Assembly (NCBI GenBank): GCA_015062235.1
Contig: SUUZ01000001.1
Coordinates: forward strand, 248,001-312,000
Direction of reading: 5' to 3'
Length of the DNA: 64,000 nt
Source of the DNA: Alphaproteobacteria bacterium
Lineage (GTDB): Bacteria > Pseudomonadota > Alphaproteobacteria > RF32 > CAG-239
Positions 62,364-64,000 of the stretch are shown here, piece by piece. The number at the start of each line of letters is the position of its first letter. Within the stretch, counting starts at the first letter, position 1. Position numbers and translations under genes: made by a program. The notes beneath the pieces were generated by a model. The model searched no databases. It was not told where the DNA came from and worked only from the letters and a program-made list of their open reading frames with translations.

Positions 62364-62738
62364 ATGAAGTACTGCATTGATGTTCACGAGTTTTCCTTTA
62401 ATAAAATAAAAAATGGTAAACGCAAGATATCCGTACATCTTTTTGATAAAAATTCTCAAAAAATAAAAATTTTTGACATTATAAATATTCGTAATGCTTC
62501 AACTAATGAACATATTGATTGTATTGTTAAAGGAATAGCTATTTTTGATAATTTTAATGATTTAATTGATGCTCTAAAACCTCAATCATTAGGCTATGCT
62601 AATAAAAATGAAATTATCGTAAGATTAAATAGGATATTTACTAAAGAATTACAACAAAGTCTCAATGCTGTAGCATTTTTTATTGAACCTCAATATGAAA
62701 AAATAAACATTATTGAACGTGGTGAATATGAAAGGTAA
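62364..62738 (+). CDS. hypothetical protein, possible ASCH/PUA-like domain
   Basis: 124 aa, soluble. HEFSFNKIKNGKRKISVHLFDKNSQKIKIFDIINIRN follows the ASCH pattern of a ligand-binding pocket with G-K-x-x followed by hydrophobic strands and a 'D-x-I-x-I' strand. The fit is moderate. AGGG lies seven bases before the ATG. It is last in the fliO-fliP direction, 23 bases after fliP, and may be co-transcribed. Confidence 0.65.
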   Translation: MKYCIDVHEFSFNKIKNGKRKISVHLFDKNSQKIKIFDIINIRNASTNEHIDCIVKGIAIFDNFNDLIDALKPQSLGYANKNEIIVRLNRIFTKELQQSLNAVAFFIEPQYEKINIIERGEYER

Positions 62739-62787
62739 TAAAGCAAAAATATTCTTGCCAAATTAAAATAAAAAGAATAATAAACTG

Positions 62788-62852
62788 ATATAAATATTAT
62801 TAATAACAATAAAACTAAATTAAATATCACTGGATGAGTGGCAGAGAGGCTG
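62788..62852 (+). repeat. direct repeat copy 1: tRNA-Ser upstream region plus truncated 5' end
   Basis: 65 bases identical to 62954-63018. The last 21 bases (62832-62852, GGATGAGTGGCAGAGAGGCTG) are the 5' end of tRNA-Ser; after that the sequence departs completely from the tRNA. Offset between copies is 166 bases, leaving 101 unrelated bases (62853-62953) between them. Confidence 0.9.
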
Positions 62853-62953
62853 GAATCGTAGCATTGAAAAAAGCGAAGATCGGCGTAGATGTGAAACAGC
62901 GAAGCCAATCCGTGCGAAAAATCTTTTAAGATTTTAGTCGTGCGCGTTCATTA

Positions 62954-63018
62954 ATATAAATATTATTAATAACAATAAAACTAAATTAAATATCACTGGA
63001 TGAGTGGCAGAGAGGCTG
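62954..63018 (+). repeat. direct repeat copy 2: tRNA-Ser upstream region plus 5' end
   Basis: Second copy of the 65-base repeat; here it leads into the complete tRNA-Ser gene. Confidence 0.9.
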
Positions 63019-63089
63019 AATGCGCGCGACTCGAAATCGTGAATACGGGGTAACTCGTATCGGGGGTTCAAATCCCTCCTCATCCGCCA
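62998..63089 (+). tRNA. tRNA-Ser (CGA)
   Basis: 92-base class II tRNA. Acceptor GGATGAG pairs with CTCATCC. The anticodon loop is CTCGAAA with anticodon CGA. A long variable arm (ATACGGGGTAACTCGTAT) identifies serine. T-arm GGGGGTTCAAATCCCTC, discriminator G and an encoded CCA. Confidence 0.96.
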
Positions 63090-63133
63090 GTTTTTTTACT
63101 TCTGTATAAAAATTTCTTTTAGAAAGAATTACT

Positions 63134-63700
63134 ATGAACATTTTAATACTGTCCTTAGCTCTTTTGATAGGAATTTCAGCTTGTATCATTGAAGCATATT
63201 TTATAATAACTTATGTTCGCTCTGGATTTGGAAAATATCCTCCATTTATTTTATCATTCGGTAGAGCTAAAAATATCGTAATTAAAGAAGCAGAAAAATT
63301 TCTTAATCAACAAAAAGATCCTATTAAAGTAGTTGATTTAGGATGCGGAAGCGGAAGCCTTTTACTTCCTTTAGCAAAAAAATTTCCTCAACACCACTTT
63401 ATTGGTTATGACTGGGATAAAATACCATACCTTATAGCTAAATATCGTACAAAAAAAATTAAAAACATTTCAATTTATAACTGTGACTTTATGAAACAAA
63501 ACTATACCGAAGCAAAGCTTTTACTGTGCTACACGGGACCATCATTAAAAGAAGAATTAGGCCAAAAGCTACATAACGAAATACCCTCAGGGACTCTTAT
63601 AATATCAGAAGCTTTTGAACTTAGCCATATTCCTCTAAAAGAGATAATATCTGCTCCAACTTTAAAAATGCCAATTAAAATATTTTTATATCAAAAATAA
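63134..63700 (+). CDS. membrane-anchored class I SAM-dependent methyltransferase
   Basis: 188 aa. An N-terminal hydrophobic segment (ILSLALLIGISACIIEAYFIITYV) would anchor it. SAM motif I is VVDLGCGSGSLLLPLAKKFP, then FIGYDWDKIPY and the region LLLCYTGPSLKEELGQKL. Substrate unknown; similar small proteins are annotated only as methyltransferases. One base separates it from the next gene. Confidence 0.8.
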   Translation: MNILILSLALLIGISACIIEAYFIITYVRSGFGKYPPFILSFGRAKNIVIKEAEKFLNQQKDPIKVVDLGCGSGSLLLPLAKKFPQHHFIGYDWDKIPYLIAKYRTKKIKNISIYNCDFMKQNYTEAKLLLCYTGPSLKEELGQKLHNEIPSGTLIISEAFELSHIPLKEIISAPTLKMPIKIFLYQK

Positions 63701-63701
63701 A

Positions 63702-64000
63702 ATGGATATACTCACTGATCTCAGTTTCTTAGGACTTTTTATTATAAGTTTTTTCGCTGCAACAATACTTCCTATTGGTTCAGAAATGTTTTTCATAACC
63801 ATGCTTTTTAACAATTTTAATTCTATATTATGCGTTATCATTGCATCAATTGGCAACTGGCTTGGTGGCATGACTAATTACTATTTGGGATATTTAGGTA
63901 AAGTTGAATTAATTGAAAAATATTTTCATATCCCATTGAAAAAAATTCAAACTATAAAAGAAAAAATATATAATAAAGGTGCTTTTATGGCCTTCTTTTG
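63702..64000 (+). CDS. yqaA: DedA/YqaA-family membrane protein, 3' end outside window
   Basis: About 99 residues are visible; translated by hand. MDILTDLSFLGLFIISFFAATILPIGSEMFF and IASIGNWLGGMTNYYLGYLGK match the start of YqaA, a DedA/VTT-domain membrane protein thought to help lipid carrier or membrane homeostasis. The helical hairpin typical of the family is partly present. The remainder lies beyond the window. Confidence 0.85.
   Translation, partial: MDILTDLSFLGLFIISFFAATILPIGSEMFFITMLFNNFNSILCVIIASIGNWLGGMTNYYLGYLGKVELIEKYFHIPLKKIQTIKEKIYNKGAFMAFF

Noticed and set aside
62690-62908. 72-aa minus-strand ORF across the first tRNA-Ser repeat
   Set aside because: It lies in the duplicated tRNA promoter and the 101-bp segment, antisense to the repeat, with no ribosome-binding site; it is better explained as a by-product of the repeat.
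62986-63189. 67-aa minus-strand ORF over tRNA-Ser
   Set aside because: It is antisense to a complete tRNA gene and to the methyltransferase start.

Overview
The window is about two-thirds A+T and reads as chromosomal DNA of an alphaproteobacterium. Evidence: a CcrM-type GANTC methyltransferase with its C-terminal domain, an F0 ATP synthase operon with separate b and b' genes and no F1 genes beside it, a dciA(DUF721)-dsbA pair, the ruvC/ruvA/ruvB-ybgC-tolQRA order, and flagellar genes behind a clear sigma-54 promoter. HydG ([FeFe]-hydrogenase maturase) and pyruvate phosphate dikinase point to fermentative, oxygen-poor life. My inference is a motile, host- or gut-associated lineage of the kind seen in uncultured gut Alphaproteobacteria. 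The species cannot be named from the sequence.

Layout. 0-5 kb, minus strand: a gapped dcw cluster (mraY-ftsW-murG-murB-ftsQ) without murD, murC or ddl. 5-8.5 kb: an orphan small protein, rsmB, an FlhB-C-terminal-like protein and flgB-flgC-fliE. 8.5-14.2 kb, minus: two tandem Ppx/GppA genes feeding into rlmE, then ccrM, rnhB and an S66 peptidase. 14.3-24 kb: histidine phosphatase, ugd, pgpA, a U32 peptidase-family gene, hydG, a KefB-like antiporter and a DJ-1 protein. 24-26.5 kb, minus: mscL, nusG, secE, then an inserted orphan gene, a small hydrophobic peptide gene and tRNA-Trp. 26.5-34.3 kb, minus: ruvC-HD-[inserted orphan gene]-ruvA-ruvB-ybgC-tolQ-tolR-tolA-S66 peptidase. 34.3-50.6 kb: yebC, a DsbD/ScsB-like reductase, yqgE, cysS, gltX, an MlaC-like protein, an orphan amino-acid binding protein, prmA, pepP and ppdK. 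50.7-53 kb: an accessory patch of three orphan genes, two sharing an N-terminal module. 53-64 kb: ettA, rpmJ, pheA, the F0 operon, dsbA-dciA, fliO-fliP, tRNA-Ser beside a partial duplication of its own 5' end, a methyltransferase and a partial DedA/YqaA gene.

How it works together. Most genes are housekeeping: peptidoglycan precursor synthesis and division, rRNA methylation, Holliday-junction processing, Tol envelope system, aminoacyl-tRNA supply and ATP synthesis. Most of the unexplained content lies in short accessory units placed between conserved operon parts. Several orphan genes carry their own promoter and a strong intrinsic terminator and lack a Shine-Dalgarno sequence. The best candidates for something undescribed are (1) the 31-residue hydrophobic peptide gene with a fold-back leader between tRNA-Trp and secE, (2) the 65-bp duplication of the promoter and 5' part of tRNA-Ser around a 101-bp segment, and (3) the two orphan proteins that share an N-terminal module but not their bodies.
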